A stretch of 64,000 nucleotides of DNA, taken from positions 4,836,001 to 4,900,000 of the forward strand of contig NZ_CP094997.1 in the NCBI RefSeq assembly GCF_022869785.1, read 5' to 3'. The stretch comes from Dyadobacter chenwenxiniae (lineage in GTDB: Bacteria; Bacteroidota; Bacteroidia; Cytophagales; Spirosomataceae). The translations under genes and the position numbers were made by a program. Shown here piece by piece: positions 52,494 through 61,832 of this stretch (positions are counted from its first letter, which is position 1; every line of letters begins with the position of its first letter). Below the pieces are notes generated by a model that was not told where the DNA came from, did not search any database, and saw nothing but the letters and a program-made list of their open reading frames with translations.

Positions 52494-53012
52494 TTAATTA
52501 ACCTGAAAAAGTGCTTTCAATTCGATAGCGTCCGCAGGTTTCATTCGACCAGCCAGAACAAGGCGAAGCTGACGGCGGCGAAGCGCACTCAAATACAAAT
52601 CATGTTCCTCTGGCGTCTCGGGTTCCAAAGGCGGCACTTCAATAGGACGGCCGTTTTGATCCACGGCAACGAATGTGTAAAAGGCGCGGTTTGTACTCAC
52701 GCGCTGCCCGGCAGGAATGTCCTCAGCCCACACTTCCAGAAAAACTTCCATGGAAGAGTTGAATGCGCGGGTTACTTTGGCCTGCATTGTTACAATGTTT
52801 CCGAGCTTAATGGGTTCAGTAAATGAAACATTATCCACCGAAGCGGTTACAACAATGCGGTTCGAATGCTTCTGAGCGGCAATAGCTGCGCAAATGTCCA
52901 TCCAATGTAAAAGCCTGCCTCCCATCAGATTATTCAATGTATTGGTATCGTTGGGAAGCACCATTTCGGTCATGGTCACCTCAGACTGGTGTGGATGTTT
53001 GGCCTTTAACAT
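52494..53012 (-). CDS. Acyl-CoA thioesterase, hotdog fold
   Basis: A 172-residue acyl-CoA thioesterase of the hotdog family (YciA/ACOT-like), which splits acyl-CoA into acid and CoA in the cytoplasm. The core helix block LNNLMGGRLLHWMDICAAIAAQKHS and the TASVDNVSFTEPIKLGNIV strand are characteristic. The C-terminal part is helical and charged. It stands 19 bases below the outer-membrane barrel gene on the same strand. Confidence 0.88.
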   Translation of the reverse strand: MLKAKHPHQSEVTMTEMVLPNDTNTLNNLMGGRLLHWMDICAAIAAQKHSNRIVVTASVDNVSFTEPIKLGNIVTMQAKVTRAFNSSMEVFLEVWAEDIPAGQRVSTNRAFYTFVAVDQNGRPIEVPPLEPETPEEHDLYLSALRRRQLRLVLAGRMKPADAIELKALFQVN

Positions 53013-53031
53013 GTATGAAAATTAATTTGTA

Positions 53032-53889
53032 TTAGAATTTGGGACAACGGGTTTTCCTGCGCTCAATGGCCTGCTGGCGGTTGCCGATCAGGTAAGTGCC
53101 GCGGACCTGAAAGAATAAATAACTGTCTTTGCTCTTTGCGCTTCCCCGGTTCCAACCCGGTTGTCTCGGCTCCAAACCGATTTCGGGTGAACGATCCGAC
53201 AATCTTCTGGCCAAATCGCTGGGCAACTGGTCGGGATTGGGGTATACTGTGCTGACATCGTCGAGGTAATCGGAATTAAGGAAGTTGTTGCAAAGCTCCA
53301 AACCAAGGCTTAGCCTTTCTGTGGTTTTGATTGAAACACCAATTCCCGCTGTAAAAACCAATGGTAGGCGCTTGTATTTTATGCCTTCTGTCCGCAACGG
53401 AGCCAGGCTGTGCCATTCACCGTCAATTTTTGCTTTTGGACTCAATAATGTAAACCCTATGCCTCCAAAAAGATATGGATTGATGCGCGGCTGACTATTA
53501 AAAGAGAACAAATCTGCTTGGATGCCCAGGTTAATGTCGGGATTGAATGTCTTGAAAGAGAGGTTATTCTGTGCGTTTTTGGAATATTTCTGATCGGCTG
53601 AAACTTTGTAAAACCGCAGTTCACCACGTGCGCTGACACGCTCGGTCAAGCGGTAAAGCCCTCCAAGCGAAATCGACGGCCCTAATCCCAAATGTTTCAT
53701 ATTCACGCCATCCGTCAGGTCGCCCATGTAATAGGCCACGCCCACGCCAGCAGTCACGCTCATGACGCCGAATGGATTGACATATCTTCCGGATTTGTTT
53801 TGAGCCGAAACCTGCAATGCACCTATCCATGTGAGAATTAAAAAGAATGCTTGTGCAGCAGCGTATTTAGTATAGCATTTTCTTCTCAT
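53032..53889 (-). CDS. Outer membrane beta-barrel protein
   Basis: A 285-residue exported protein with signal peptide (about 10-30; cleavage near QVSAQ). Alternating strands with aromatic and glycine residues (VMSVTAGVGVAYYMGDL, LGPSISLGGLYRL, NPYLFGGIGFTLLSP, LPLVFTAGIGVSIKTTERLSLGLEL) describe a small barrel, as in DUF6089/OmpX-like proteins of Bacteroidota. The end is basic (ERRKTRCPKF), which is unusual for a last barrel strand. Function unknown. Confidence 0.82.
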   Translation of the reverse strand: MRRKCYTKYAAAQAFFLILTWIGALQVSAQNKSGRYVNPFGVMSVTAGVGVAYYMGDLTDGVNMKHLGLGPSISLGGLYRLTERVSARGELRFYKVSADQKYSKNAQNNLSFKTFNPDINLGIQADLFSFNSQPRINPYLFGGIGFTLLSPKAKIDGEWHSLAPLRTEGIKYKRLPLVFTAGIGVSIKTTERLSLGLELCNNFLNSDYLDDVSTVYPNPDQLPSDLARRLSDRSPEIGLEPRQPGWNRGSAKSKDSYLFFQVRGTYLIGNRQQAIERRKTRCPKF

Positions 53890-54005
53890 TTTCCTCTGGT
53901 AAAAGTTTTTGATCTGTTGCTAAATGAAGGATTATAGAGAAGGTAAAGTCCGTAAATATATTACTCTTAACCTAATTTGTTACTTTTTCGTTGGCCTCAC
54001 AAAAA

Positions 54006-54033
54006 CAAAAAGCCGGACAGAGCCGGCTTTTTG
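54006..54033 (-). terminator. Terminator for the padR-pspC-DUF2807 operon
   Basis: Perfect 11-bp stem caaaaagccgg / ccggctttttg (54006-54016 with 54023-54033), loop acagag. Read on the - strand the hairpin is followed by TTTTTG, 24 bases after the DUF2807 stop. T-rich flanks on both sides would also allow termination in the other direction. Confidence 0.85.
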
Positions 54034-54057
54034 TTTCAATAATCAGGGGTGGTTATG

Positions 54058-54753
54058 CTAGTCCCTTTTAACGGAGCTTGCGCCGGAAGTGCTGGAATGA
54101 ATGTCTTTGGCAGACCCGGAATAGCGAATGCTGCTCGCCCCGCTTGCCTCGGCATGCACCGCATTGCTCGCAACCACTGCTGCACTGCTAGCTCCCGATG
54201 CATCTATATTAACCGTTTTGGCAGAAAAGTCACGGCCTTTGAAGGACGAGGCTCCTGAAACTTCGCCGTTCAAAACGTCACCCTGCCCTACCAGGATCAG
54301 GGAAGATGCGCCGGACAATTCAAATGTCACTTTCGGTGCAGAAAATTCCATATTCACCTGTGAGGCGCCGGAAACTTCGATATCCATATGCTTTACACCT
54401 GAAAAAGGAGCCACATTGGCTTTCGATGCACCTGAAAAATCAACTGCGTCCAAGGAAGGCATTGTGATGTTAACACTGACCGTTTTCCGATTTTTGTTCC
54501 AGCCGTTGCCCTTATATCCCAAATGAAGGGCATCGCCTTTAATCGTTGCTTCCAGATCGTCCAGATCCTCGGGACGTCCGCTTGTTGTAATGCTGTATTT
54601 ACTTCCCTGCTTAACCTCAATGCGAAATGCACTGCCCATTGAGAGCTTGCTGAAACCTGACAGGTTGAAATTTCTGGTATCCTGCGCATTCGCTGCCATG
54701 GAGCATACGAGCATCATCAGCGCCGCGATAGAAAATGAGGTGATCTTTTTCAT
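54058..54753 (-). CDS. DUF2807 (GIN domain) exported protein
   Basis: A 231-residue exported protein (signal AALMMLVCSMAANAQ) composed of a DUF2807/head-GIN domain. It forms a beta-solenoid with a recurring SGAS unit, about seven copies between residues 110 and 231 (VDFSGASKAN, VSGASQVN, LSGASSL, VSGASSF, SGASSAAV, ASGASSIRYSG, TSGASS). It sits 71 bases below the PspC/DUF2807 gene, whose end has the same repeat, so the two are related. Role in the cell envelope is unknown. Confidence 0.87.
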   Translation of the reverse strand: MKKITSFSIAALMMLVCSMAANAQDTRNFNLSGFSKLSMGSAFRIEVKQGSKYSITTSGRPEDLDDLEATIKGDALHLGYKGNGWNKNRKTVSVNITMPSLDAVDFSGASKANVAPFSGVKHMDIEVSGASQVNMEFSAPKVTFELSGASSLILVGQGDVLNGEVSGASSFKGRDFSAKTVNIDASGASSAAVVASNAVHAEASGASSIRYSGSAKDIHSSTSGASSVKRD

Positions 54754-54824
54754 TGTCTTAAATTTATAAGATTGGGATTTTTTGAAAGATGCGCAGGTTT
54801 TGTGAAAAGTTGCATCGACACAAA

Positions 54825-57374
54825 TTATTCTTGCACATTGATCTTGCTGGCACCGCTTGCATGGCGCCTGATGCTAGGAACCCTTCCCAGCTCAACTTTC
54901 GAAGCACCGGAAGCATCGACTTCGGCAGTCTGAACGTTTAATTCCGTGGCTTCCAGCTTGCAAGCACCGGAAGCGTCCAGGTTAACCGACCGCGCAGATC
55001 CTTTCAATGTTGCCTTGGAAGCACCGGAAATACTCACATCCAGCTGATCTGCTTCAACGTTGATTTCAGATTTGGATGCGCCGGAAATGTCAACCCGCAA
55101 TTTGGTAAGGCCCGCAAAACCTGTTACCAAAGTTTTGTTGGCACCTGACAGAGAAAGGTCTTCTATTTTCGGCATAGTGATCACCAAACCAATCCGTTTC
55201 CATTTTTCAGAATCAAAAAGACTGAATTCCCTATCCCTTTTCACACGTAGTGTGCCATTCTCAACGTATACTTTTAAGTCGTCCACGTCCGCCGGCTCTT
55301 CACTGTCTGCGGTTACCGAGTAATCGCTTCCCTGACGGATAATGATCGAATAAGCGCCGCCAATGTCTATTTTATTGAAATCTCCTACTGGAAATTGTTT
55401 GCTAAAATTACCGCGTTCACCCAGTTCAAGATCGCTGCTTTCGTCATAATCAAATGAATAACCTGAATTCTCATCGTTTTCATCTGTTTCGCTTTTCAAA
55501 AATTTGGCGGGCAAATTGACACAAACCAAACCTGAATCCCGACGCATTTCCCAGGTCAGTTCATTGAAATTTACGTCGTCCCTATCAAGATCATAAAGCT
55601 CCGTACTTTTTTGACTCCAGCGATTCATTAAGAAGTAAAAATCACGCTTCATTACAAATTGTTTGTTGTAAGGAATATGAAGTGCAAGATCAATGCGCTG
55701 GTCGCGGAATGGGCCATGGCCTGCCAGCAATGGGCCTTCTGTGAAAGTAAATACAGAATCTTTTACATTTATATCATAAACCAAACCACTTGCATTTTTC
55801 TCTGCATCCTCACGACTACGGCCTCTTGCATGTAATGTTTTATCAAGTTTAACGCTGTCCGAAGCTGCCGCATATCCCACCAATCTAATGTCAACATCCA
55901 CGTTTTCCTCGTCATTGATATAGTTGTAATCCAAGGTCAGCGTGCCAGCCGGTGCAGGATAGGAAATTGATTGCACTACTTCACCTCTTTTTGCAAAGTT
56001 TCTTTGATAAGAAATTCCTCCGATCGTCGTCCCGATAATGCCTACAATCCAAAGCCCGAGTAAAGTCAACCAAACCGAGCCACCAACAATTCTTTTATTA
56101 GAGATTAATGTAAGACCCAATAACAGGAATGTAACCAAAGGAATAGCAGAAACTAAAATCCCAGACAAGATCAAAACGCCAGGCAACTCTTGAAAAATCA
56201 GGAAGGGGATTGGCAAATTGTCAAATGATGCAGAATTGGTCAAACCCAGTGCCACACCGCCTGCAATAATTAAGCCCAGCAAACCCAACACCGCCATAGC
56301 AACCAGGGAAGCGCCGATCAGAATCCGTAAGATTGGACCTAACCCTTTTAACAATCGGCCTAATGCTCCTATAATAGCCGCAATGGCTCGAAAAGGAAAA
56401 AGTAAAAGTTTGGTTACGCCATGTTCCTCTCCTGATCTATCTTCCAGACTAAGACCCTGCTTGATATTCGATTCAATATTGGAAAGGGTAATCGGTTCAC
56501 CCTGCATTTCCATCTTTTCTGTAAGCGTATTTGCCACTGGCGCAATCACCCAAAGAATGATGTAAACCAACACGCCGGTTCCAAAAAGAAGTATGGATAA
56601 CACCCACAGAAACCGCACAACACCCAGATCCACACCAAAATAGGAAGCTACACCGGCTGCAACGCCACCCACCACTTTACGGTCCGGATCGCGATAGAAT
56701 TTTTTAATTTTTGTATCCTCTTCCAAAGTCGTTGATCCCGGAAACGCAACCCACATGGCAATGTAAACCAGCACCATAAAACCCGAAAGCGGCCCGAATT
56801 CATCCTCCATATTCAGGTTCATCATGCCCGAACCAGCCGGTAACCCGATCACCATAAAAAGAAATGCAAGCCTCACCCAGATCGGGTCAATGGTGAAATA
56901 ATGGGCAAGCCCCGCAGCAACACCACCTAAAAGCTTGCGCCGCAAGTCGCGGTAAAGTTTTCTGGGGCGAGCCGGATGTACAGGTTCCGTTTTGGGAGCA
57001 TTATAAGAAGAAGATGATGCTGAGGAGGAGTATGCCTCCTCTGTTGGTGTATAACCTCTTGAAGCAGCAGATTCCAATGGGTCCGCAAGAATGTCTTCTG
57101 CCTGCTCAATGGCCTCAAAGTCAGCAACTGTTCCCATTGCGGCGATCAGTTCGTCCACGTCTGAAAGGGAGATAACCTGCTTTGCTTCTGCTTTTTGTTT
57201 ATTCAAAAACCTTTCTGCAATCCTTCCTTCAATGTCAGATAAGATCTCTTTGCTATCGGCAAAAGAGGAGAAATATTTCTGGATGGAGAAAAGATAGCCT
57301 TTTAACTTTTCATAGCCATCTTCCTCGATATGGAAGATAATGCCACCTATATTTATGCTGATTGTCTTTTTCAT
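54825..57374 (-). CDS. PspC domain membrane protein with DUF2807 C-terminus
   Basis: An 849-residue inner membrane protein. After an N-terminal cytoplasmic part (about 1-130) come two PspC domains (about 137-215, KLLGGVAAGLAHYF; and about 224-290, KVVGGVAAGVASYFGVD), further helices (about 330-470) and a large periplasmic C-terminus ending in a DUF2807 beta-solenoid with repeated SGAS/SGAC units (about 660-849). PspC proteins belong to envelope-stress systems. It is preceded by padR (29 bases) and followed by the DUF2807 gene, an arrangement common in Bacteroidota. Confidence 0.88.
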   Translation of the reverse strand: MKKTISINIGGIIFHIEEDGYEKLKGYLFSIQKYFSSFADSKEILSDIEGRIAERFLNKQKAEAKQVISLSDVDELIAAMGTVADFEAIEQAEDILADPLESAASRGYTPTEEAYSSSASSSSYNAPKTEPVHPARPRKLYRDLRRKLLGGVAAGLAHYFTIDPIWVRLAFLFMVIGLPAGSGMMNLNMEDEFGPLSGFMVLVYIAMWVAFPGSTTLEEDTKIKKFYRDPDRKVVGGVAAGVASYFGVDLGVVRFLWVLSILLFGTGVLVYIILWVIAPVANTLTEKMEMQGEPITLSNIESNIKQGLSLEDRSGEEHGVTKLLLFPFRAIAAIIGALGRLLKGLGPILRILIGASLVAMAVLGLLGLIIAGGVALGLTNSASFDNLPIPFLIFQELPGVLILSGILVSAIPLVTFLLLGLTLISNKRIVGGSVWLTLLGLWIVGIIGTTIGGISYQRNFAKRGEVVQSISYPAPAGTLTLDYNYINDEENVDVDIRLVGYAAASDSVKLDKTLHARGRSREDAEKNASGLVYDINVKDSVFTFTEGPLLAGHGPFRDQRIDLALHIPYNKQFVMKRDFYFLMNRWSQKSTELYDLDRDDVNFNELTWEMRRDSGLVCVNLPAKFLKSETDENDENSGYSFDYDESSDLELGERGNFSKQFPVGDFNKIDIGGAYSIIIRQGSDYSVTADSEEPADVDDLKVYVENGTLRVKRDREFSLFDSEKWKRIGLVITMPKIEDLSLSGANKTLVTGFAGLTKLRVDISGASKSEINVEADQLDVSISGASKATLKGSARSVNLDASGACKLEATELNVQTAEVDASGASKVELGRVPSIRRHASGASKINVQE

Positions 57375-57403
57375 GATTGTAATAATCGAATGTCTCTATA
57401 TGA

Positions 57404-57778
57404 TCAGTTAGGTTCAGGAAGATTGGAAGAAGCAGATTTGCTCAATTCCTCTGTGCGGTGAATGACCGTTTGAACAGACTCCGCCAGCTCGAACCAGGTG
57501 GCTTGCATTGCATCCAGGAATATTTTCCCCTCATCAGTCAAAACATAATATTTCCTGGGCGGACCCGAGGAGGACTCCACCCATTTATAGTCCAGCCAGC
57601 CAGAATTTTTTAACCTGGTTAGAAGCGGATAAAGTGTGCCTTCTACCACCATTATCCGTGCAGAAGTCAGCTCATCCAACATATCCGAAGCGTATACCTC
57701 ACCCCGGGATATGATGTGCAAAATGCAGAATTCCAAAATTCCCTTCCGCATCTGCACTTGGGCATTTTCAATATTCAT
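57404..57778 (-). CDS. PadR family transcriptional regulator
   Basis: A 124-residue PadR-type repressor with an N-terminal winged helix (MRKGILEFCILHIIS, GTLYPLLTRLKNSGWLDYKW) and a short C-terminal dimerisation helix. It should bind its own promoter region and that of the pspC operon; a palindromic site lies 83 bases upstream, between the likely promoter boxes. It is the first gene of the operon. Confidence 0.9.
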   Translation of the reverse strand: MNIENAQVQMRKGILEFCILHIISRGEVYASDMLDELTSARIMVVEGTLYPLLTRLKNSGWLDYKWVESSSGPPRKYYVLTDEGKIFLDAMQATWFELAESVQTVIHRTEELSKSASSNLPEPN

Positions 57779-57846
57779 GTGTTTTCATGTGTTAATTAAA
57801 TGTAACAGTTCATGGCTAACAGACAGGATTTTACCTTCTGGTATTA

Positions 57847-57883
57847 CAAAGGTATACACAGGTACTTTGCGATGCAAGGTACC
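57847..57883 (-). promoter_or_regulatory. Promoter and PadR-type operator of padR
   Basis: On the - strand a -7 box TACCTTTG (57847-57854) and a TTG -33 element (57875-57877) stand 20 bases apart, a normal Bacteroidota spacing. Between and over them lies an inverted repeat at 57861-57883: arms ggtactttgc and gcaaggtacc around gat, with one mismatch. A repressor bound here would block the polymerase. Confidence 0.6.
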
Positions 57884-58013
57884 ATGTTAAAAAGATTCGG
57901 CCGTTTGGATGAAAGGCAAAAATTGAATGTTAACCGGTTGAATATGTATTTAAGATTTAAAACTTGAAAATTTAAGGCTATATTCTGTCCGAATCTTTAA
58001 CAATCGAATTGTT

Positions 58014-58523
58014 TTGGCAACACAAACTCAGCTCTATATCATCGCTGCAATGAGCGAAAACCGGGTAATCGGCAAGAATAACAGCCTTCCCTGGCATCTG
58101 CCCGACGAGTGGGCCCATTTTCGCCGGGTTACCAACGGGAAAGCCTTCCTGATGGGCCGCAAAAGCTTTGAAGCGCCTGACGCGCTGCATTCTACTTTTA
58201 AAAACGTAATCCTGTCGTCCAGCCAACCGCCGACTAGCGCACCCGACACTATGTACGTCAAAGATATTCCTGCTGCGCTTGCGTTACTTTCCGGGGAAGA
58301 TGCCGTATTTATATTGGGAGGTGCTTCGGTGTTTTTAGAAATGCTGCCGCTTGCCCGGAGGTTATATCTGACTATTGTACACGCACAGGTTGAAGGCGAC
58401 GCATTCTTTCCGGTAGTAAACCAGGACGACTGGGAGTTAACCAGTTCGGAGTTTCATGAAAAAGACGAGAAACACGCTTATTCGTTTTCCATGAATGTTT
58501 ACGAAAGGAAGGGCACGGACTAG
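58014..58523 (+). CDS. folA: Dihydrofolate reductase
   Basis: A 169-residue DHFR, which reduces dihydrofolate to tetrahydrofolate with NADPH. The core motif is IIAAMSENRVIGKNNSLPWHLPDEW, shown here as the Met20-loop NRVIGKNNSLPW and the acid Asp31 in LPDEW, followed by FLMGRKSFEA and GGASVFLEMLP. The start is a TTG at 58014; the first ATG (58050) would cut off the first strand. Trimethoprim sensitivity cannot be read from it. The 235-base gap upstream is shared with padR. Confidence 0.92.
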   Translation: MATQTQLYIIAAMSENRVIGKNNSLPWHLPDEWAHFRRVTNGKAFLMGRKSFEAPDALHSTFKNVILSSSQPPTSAPDTMYVKDIPAALALLSGEDAVFILGGASVFLEMLPLARRLYLTIVHAQVEGDAFFPVVNQDDWELTSSEFHEKDEKHAYSFSMNVYERKGTD

Positions 58524-58554
58524 ACGTACGCAATCTGTTCATTCACTTTAAAGC

Positions 58555-60966
58555 ATGAACAAAACGATCACACACACATTATTTTTCTGCATCTCGATCC
58601 TATCGCCGAGCTTACTTTCAGCCCAGAAGTTATATGGAAACGAATGGATTATTTTTTCACAAACTTACTTGCGCGTTCCAGTTGTTGAAAACGGGCTTTA
58701 TAAAATATGCACTGCGGAACTTCAGCAGGCAGGCTTTCCCGTTGACCCGCGTCAGTCTGCTGGATTTCAGATGTTTTGGAGGGGGAAAGAAGTTGCTATC
58801 CAGGTAAACGGTGCCGGGCAAAGCCACATTATATTCCAGGGACAAAGAAACGACGGAGCGCTCGATAGTGCACTTTACGTAAAGCCCGCCACCATTCCCC
58901 ATACCCGTTACAGCCTTTATTCTGACACCAGTGCGTATTTTTTAACCTGGAATGCGGCAGATATATCTGGCAAAAGAACAGATTTCGATAGTACCAAAGT
59001 ATTTGATTCACTTGGCTATCATTTTGCGGAAGTCGAAAAACTGTTCGTATCGCATTATGCACCCGGGAATTTCTATCCGCCGGAAACCGGCTTCAATGAT
59101 GGTTCGGCACTTTCAGGTTACGATGTGGGGGAAGGCTGGACAGGCCCGGAAATCGAACAAAATGCTTCTTATTCATTTTCACTAGGCATTAAAGAGCCGC
59201 TGGTTGAGCGATTTTCGGAAGCTCAGATCGAACTTGTCCTTGCAGGTCGGTCGATGGGAAGCCATGCTTATGAACTTTGGTCATCTGATAAATCCGGTTT
59301 AAAAAGGAAGATCAGAACATTTCGCTTTGATAATTTCGAGTCACTAAATTTTAAAGCACTTTTGGCCCCCTCCGATTTCAGCACCGAAACCGAACTTGGT
59401 TTTACTCTCGTGGCTGCCGGAAACGAAGGAACCATTTCTTTGTCCTATGCCAAACTTCGCTTTCCGCAAAAGGTTTTGGAGGAGCCTGCAAATCAAGGCG
59501 AGCCGATAGACATTTTGAAACCAAGGGTCGTAAAGTTCCCGAACATTGAACCGCAAACATTTAATTATCTGATCATCACACATCCTGCTGTACGGACTCG
59601 CGTTGAAAATGTTGACCCGGTTCTGGCATATGCGGAGTATCGGGCATCCGCAAAAGGAGGCGGCTATCAACCACTGATTATCGACAGCCAGGATGTCTAT
59701 GATCAATTTAATTACGGGGAGCCGGGACCCTCAGGAATCAGAAATATGATTTCCTGGTTGTCACAAGCTGGGAATTTACAGTTTGTATTCCTGATCGGGC
59801 GCTCCACGGATCCGCAAACGGCTAGAAAATCCCCAAATGCAAGAACTTTGGATATGGTACCCAACGCCGGTTGGCCAGGCTCTGACATTGCGCTGGTAAC
59901 GGAAGCCAATACGGTTTCCGGACTGAACCCGATAGTGCCCATAGGGCGCCTTAATGCATTTACTTCGCAGAATGTCCATGATTATCTATCAAAAGTGAAA
60001 GCTATGGAAGCCGAACCGGCATCGGCTCCGTGGCGCAAAAATATTCTGCATTTGAGCGGCGGAAGATCGATGGATGAGATTGCAGTTTTTTCCGATTATG
60101 TAAAATCTTTTGAACAAAGAATTAAAAATTCAGCATTAGCAGCGAGCGTAGCAACGATTTCAAAGAAAACCACTGATCCTGTTGAAAAGCTGTCAACATA
60201 CATTCCCATTAATAAAGGCGTTGGTCTTGTTACGTTTTTCGGACATTCCAGCCTGGACGTAACGGATGTTGACATTGGACTGGCCAGCGATCCAAACGCA
60301 TACATTAAAAACCATCCCCGCTATCCGGCAATCATCATTAATGGCTGCGCGGCAGGAAGTATTTTTTATTCCAATAAATCCATGAGTAACGACTGGATTT
60401 TAAATCCAAACAGCGGCGCGGTTTTATTTCTTGCTCACACTTTCAACGGCTTATCTACGGACTTGAAACATTATACCGATCGTTTCTACGAAGTCTTAAC
60501 CGATTCGGCATTCGCCCACAAATCTTTTGGAATAATCCAGAACGAGGCGATCCGCAGAAATTTGATCAGCCACAAAAACATAACTGCGATCATTACCGCC
60601 CAGCAAATGGTGCTCCACGGCGATCCGGCGATCCGGATTTTTCCTGCTATTCCGCCAACGTCGCATTCTACTAATATTACAATAACCGTTTCTCCGAATC
60701 CGTCCCATCAGTGGTTTCGGTTTTCTGTTGCATTTGGATCGTCAACTTATCCTCAAAAAGCGAATTTACTTGTGTATGATCTATGGGGAAGAAAAGTGAA
60801 GGAAATCACATTTGAGACATATTCCGGAAAAAACGAATGGCTTTGGTATCCCGAAAACCTGCCGTCGGGCGTTTATTTATACAGCCTGGAAATTGAGCAG
60901 ATTAACCGGACCATTGTACCGGCCGTGCAAAAGGTGTTGCAAGGAAAATTGATTTGGGTCCATTAA
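58555..60966 (+). CDS. C25 (gingipain-type) peptidase with T9SS sorting domain
   Basis: An 803-residue secreted protein. A signal peptide ends near LLSAQ; a middle caspase-like C25 domain (about 330-640) has the His564 motif TFFGHSSLD and the Cys598 motif INGCAAGS; the end (SPNPSHQWFRFSV, LPSGVYLYSLEI) is a type-A T9SS sorting domain. It should be a surface-exposed cysteine peptidase. PorU, the T9SS sortase, is a relative, but that protein is larger and lacks the sorting domain. Confidence 0.85.
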   Translation: MNKTITHTLFFCISILSPSLLSAQKLYGNEWIIFSQTYLRVPVVENGLYKICTAELQQAGFPVDPRQSAGFQMFWRGKEVAIQVNGAGQSHIIFQGQRNDGALDSALYVKPATIPHTRYSLYSDTSAYFLTWNAADISGKRTDFDSTKVFDSLGYHFAEVEKLFVSHYAPGNFYPPETGFNDGSALSGYDVGEGWTGPEIEQNASYSFSLGIKEPLVERFSEAQIELVLAGRSMGSHAYELWSSDKSGLKRKIRTFRFDNFESLNFKALLAPSDFSTETELGFTLVAAGNEGTISLSYAKLRFPQKVLEEPANQGEPIDILKPRVVKFPNIEPQTFNYLIITHPAVRTRVENVDPVLAYAEYRASAKGGGYQPLIIDSQDVYDQFNYGEPGPSGIRNMISWLSQAGNLQFVFLIGRSTDPQTARKSPNARTLDMVPNAGWPGSDIALVTEANTVSGLNPIVPIGRLNAFTSQNVHDYLSKVKAMEAEPASAPWRKNILHLSGGRSMDEIAVFSDYVKSFEQRIKNSALAASVATISKKTTDPVEKLSTYIPINKGVGLVTFFGHSSLDVTDVDIGLASDPNAYIKNHPRYPAIIINGCAAGSIFYSNKSMSNDWILNPNSGAVLFLAHTFNGLSTDLKHYTDRFYEVLTDSAFAHKSFGIIQNEAIRRNLISHKNITAIITAQQMVLHGDPAIRIFPAIPPTSHSTNITITVSPNPSHQWFRFSVAFGSSTYPQKANLLVYDLWGRKVKEITFETYSGKNEWLWYPENLPSGVYLYSLEIEQINRTIVPAVQKVLQGKLIWVH

Positions 60967-61000
60967 CCCCGCCTGCTCTTTTCTTTCAGTAAAAACTTCT

Positions 61001-61008
61001 TATTTTTG
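61001..61008 (+). promoter_or_regulatory. Candidate -7 box for DUF4290-murA
   Basis: TATTTTTG fits TAnnTTTG and lies 26 bases before the DUF4290 start, as expected for a short leader. The upstream element about 20 bases away reads TTTC and not TTTG, so the call is tentative. Confidence 0.35.
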
Positions 61009-61033
61009 TCGATTATAAAAATGACTTATCCAC

Positions 61034-61789
61034 TTGAAAGAATACGGTAGTAACGTACAAAAACTTGCTGATCACATCGTAAAGATGGAAGATAAGGCAA
61101 AACGCAACCTTTATGCGCACATTCTGGTTGAGCTCATGCGTCAAATCCATCCGAACATGAGGGATAACCAGGATTACACCAATAAACTGTGGGATGATCT
61201 GTACATTATTTCCGGCTTCGAATTGGATGTTGACAGTCCATTCCCACCGCCATCTCCTGAGGCATTAGGCAAAAAGCCACTTAAAGTAGGCTACAACCAG
61301 CAGAATCTCATGTATCGCCATTACGGCCGCAACATTGACCTGCTCCTTGAAAAGGCTATTAATACTGAAAACCAAGAGGATAAACTTGCCTTTGTCTCCT
61401 ATATTTTCCGGCTTATGCGCTCCTTCTTCAACACCTGGAATAAGGATAATCCGGAGGATAATGTGCTTCTGGGCCAGCTCGAACAACTTAGTAAGGGCCA
61501 TTTGAAAGAGGAAATTGATTACATCCGTGCTAACGGACCTATTGAAGCAGCGCCGAAGGATCGTAACAACAGCGGTAACCAGGAGCGCAATCGCGGAAAC
61601 AGTCATCAAAGTGGAGGCGGAGGCGGTTTCAAAGCCCAATCCGGTCATAACTCGGAGCGGCAGGGAGGCAACAACAATCAAGGCAACTCCAATAATCGAA
61701 ACAGGCCTAACAACAAGTTCGCAGGCCGGAATAACAGCGGTAACAACAACAATAACAACCGGAATAACCGTAAAAAACCTGGAATCTAA
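61034..61789 (+). CDS. DUF4290 domain protein
   Basis: A 251-residue Bacteroidota-specific protein with an N-terminal DUF4290 domain (about 1-170; KEYGSNVQKLADHI, LWDDLYIISGFELDVDSPFP) and a low-complexity tail rich in Asn, Gly and Arg (about 175-251) that could bind nucleic acid. The start is TTG at 61034, since an in-frame stop lies at 61022 and no ATG fits. murA follows 43 bases later, the usual partner of this gene in Bacteroidota; its function is unknown. Confidence 0.88.
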   Translation: MKEYGSNVQKLADHIVKMEDKAKRNLYAHILVELMRQIHPNMRDNQDYTNKLWDDLYIISGFELDVDSPFPPPSPEALGKKPLKVGYNQQNLMYRHYGRNIDLLLEKAINTENQEDKLAFVSYIFRLMRSFFNTWNKDNPEDNVLLGQLEQLSKGHLKEEIDYIRANGPIEAAPKDRNNSGNQERNRGNSHQSGGGGGFKAQSGHNSERQGGNNNQGNSNNRNRPNNKFAGRNNSGNNNNNNRNNRKKPGI

Positions 61790-61832
61790 CATCCAGGTTT
61801 AATTTTATCCTGTCAATTGCCCACAATCACAT

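Noticed and set aside
61265..61792. - strand frame opposite the DUF4290 gene
   Set aside because: Produced by the Asn/Arg-rich repeat read backwards (Val/Ile-rich); no independent support.
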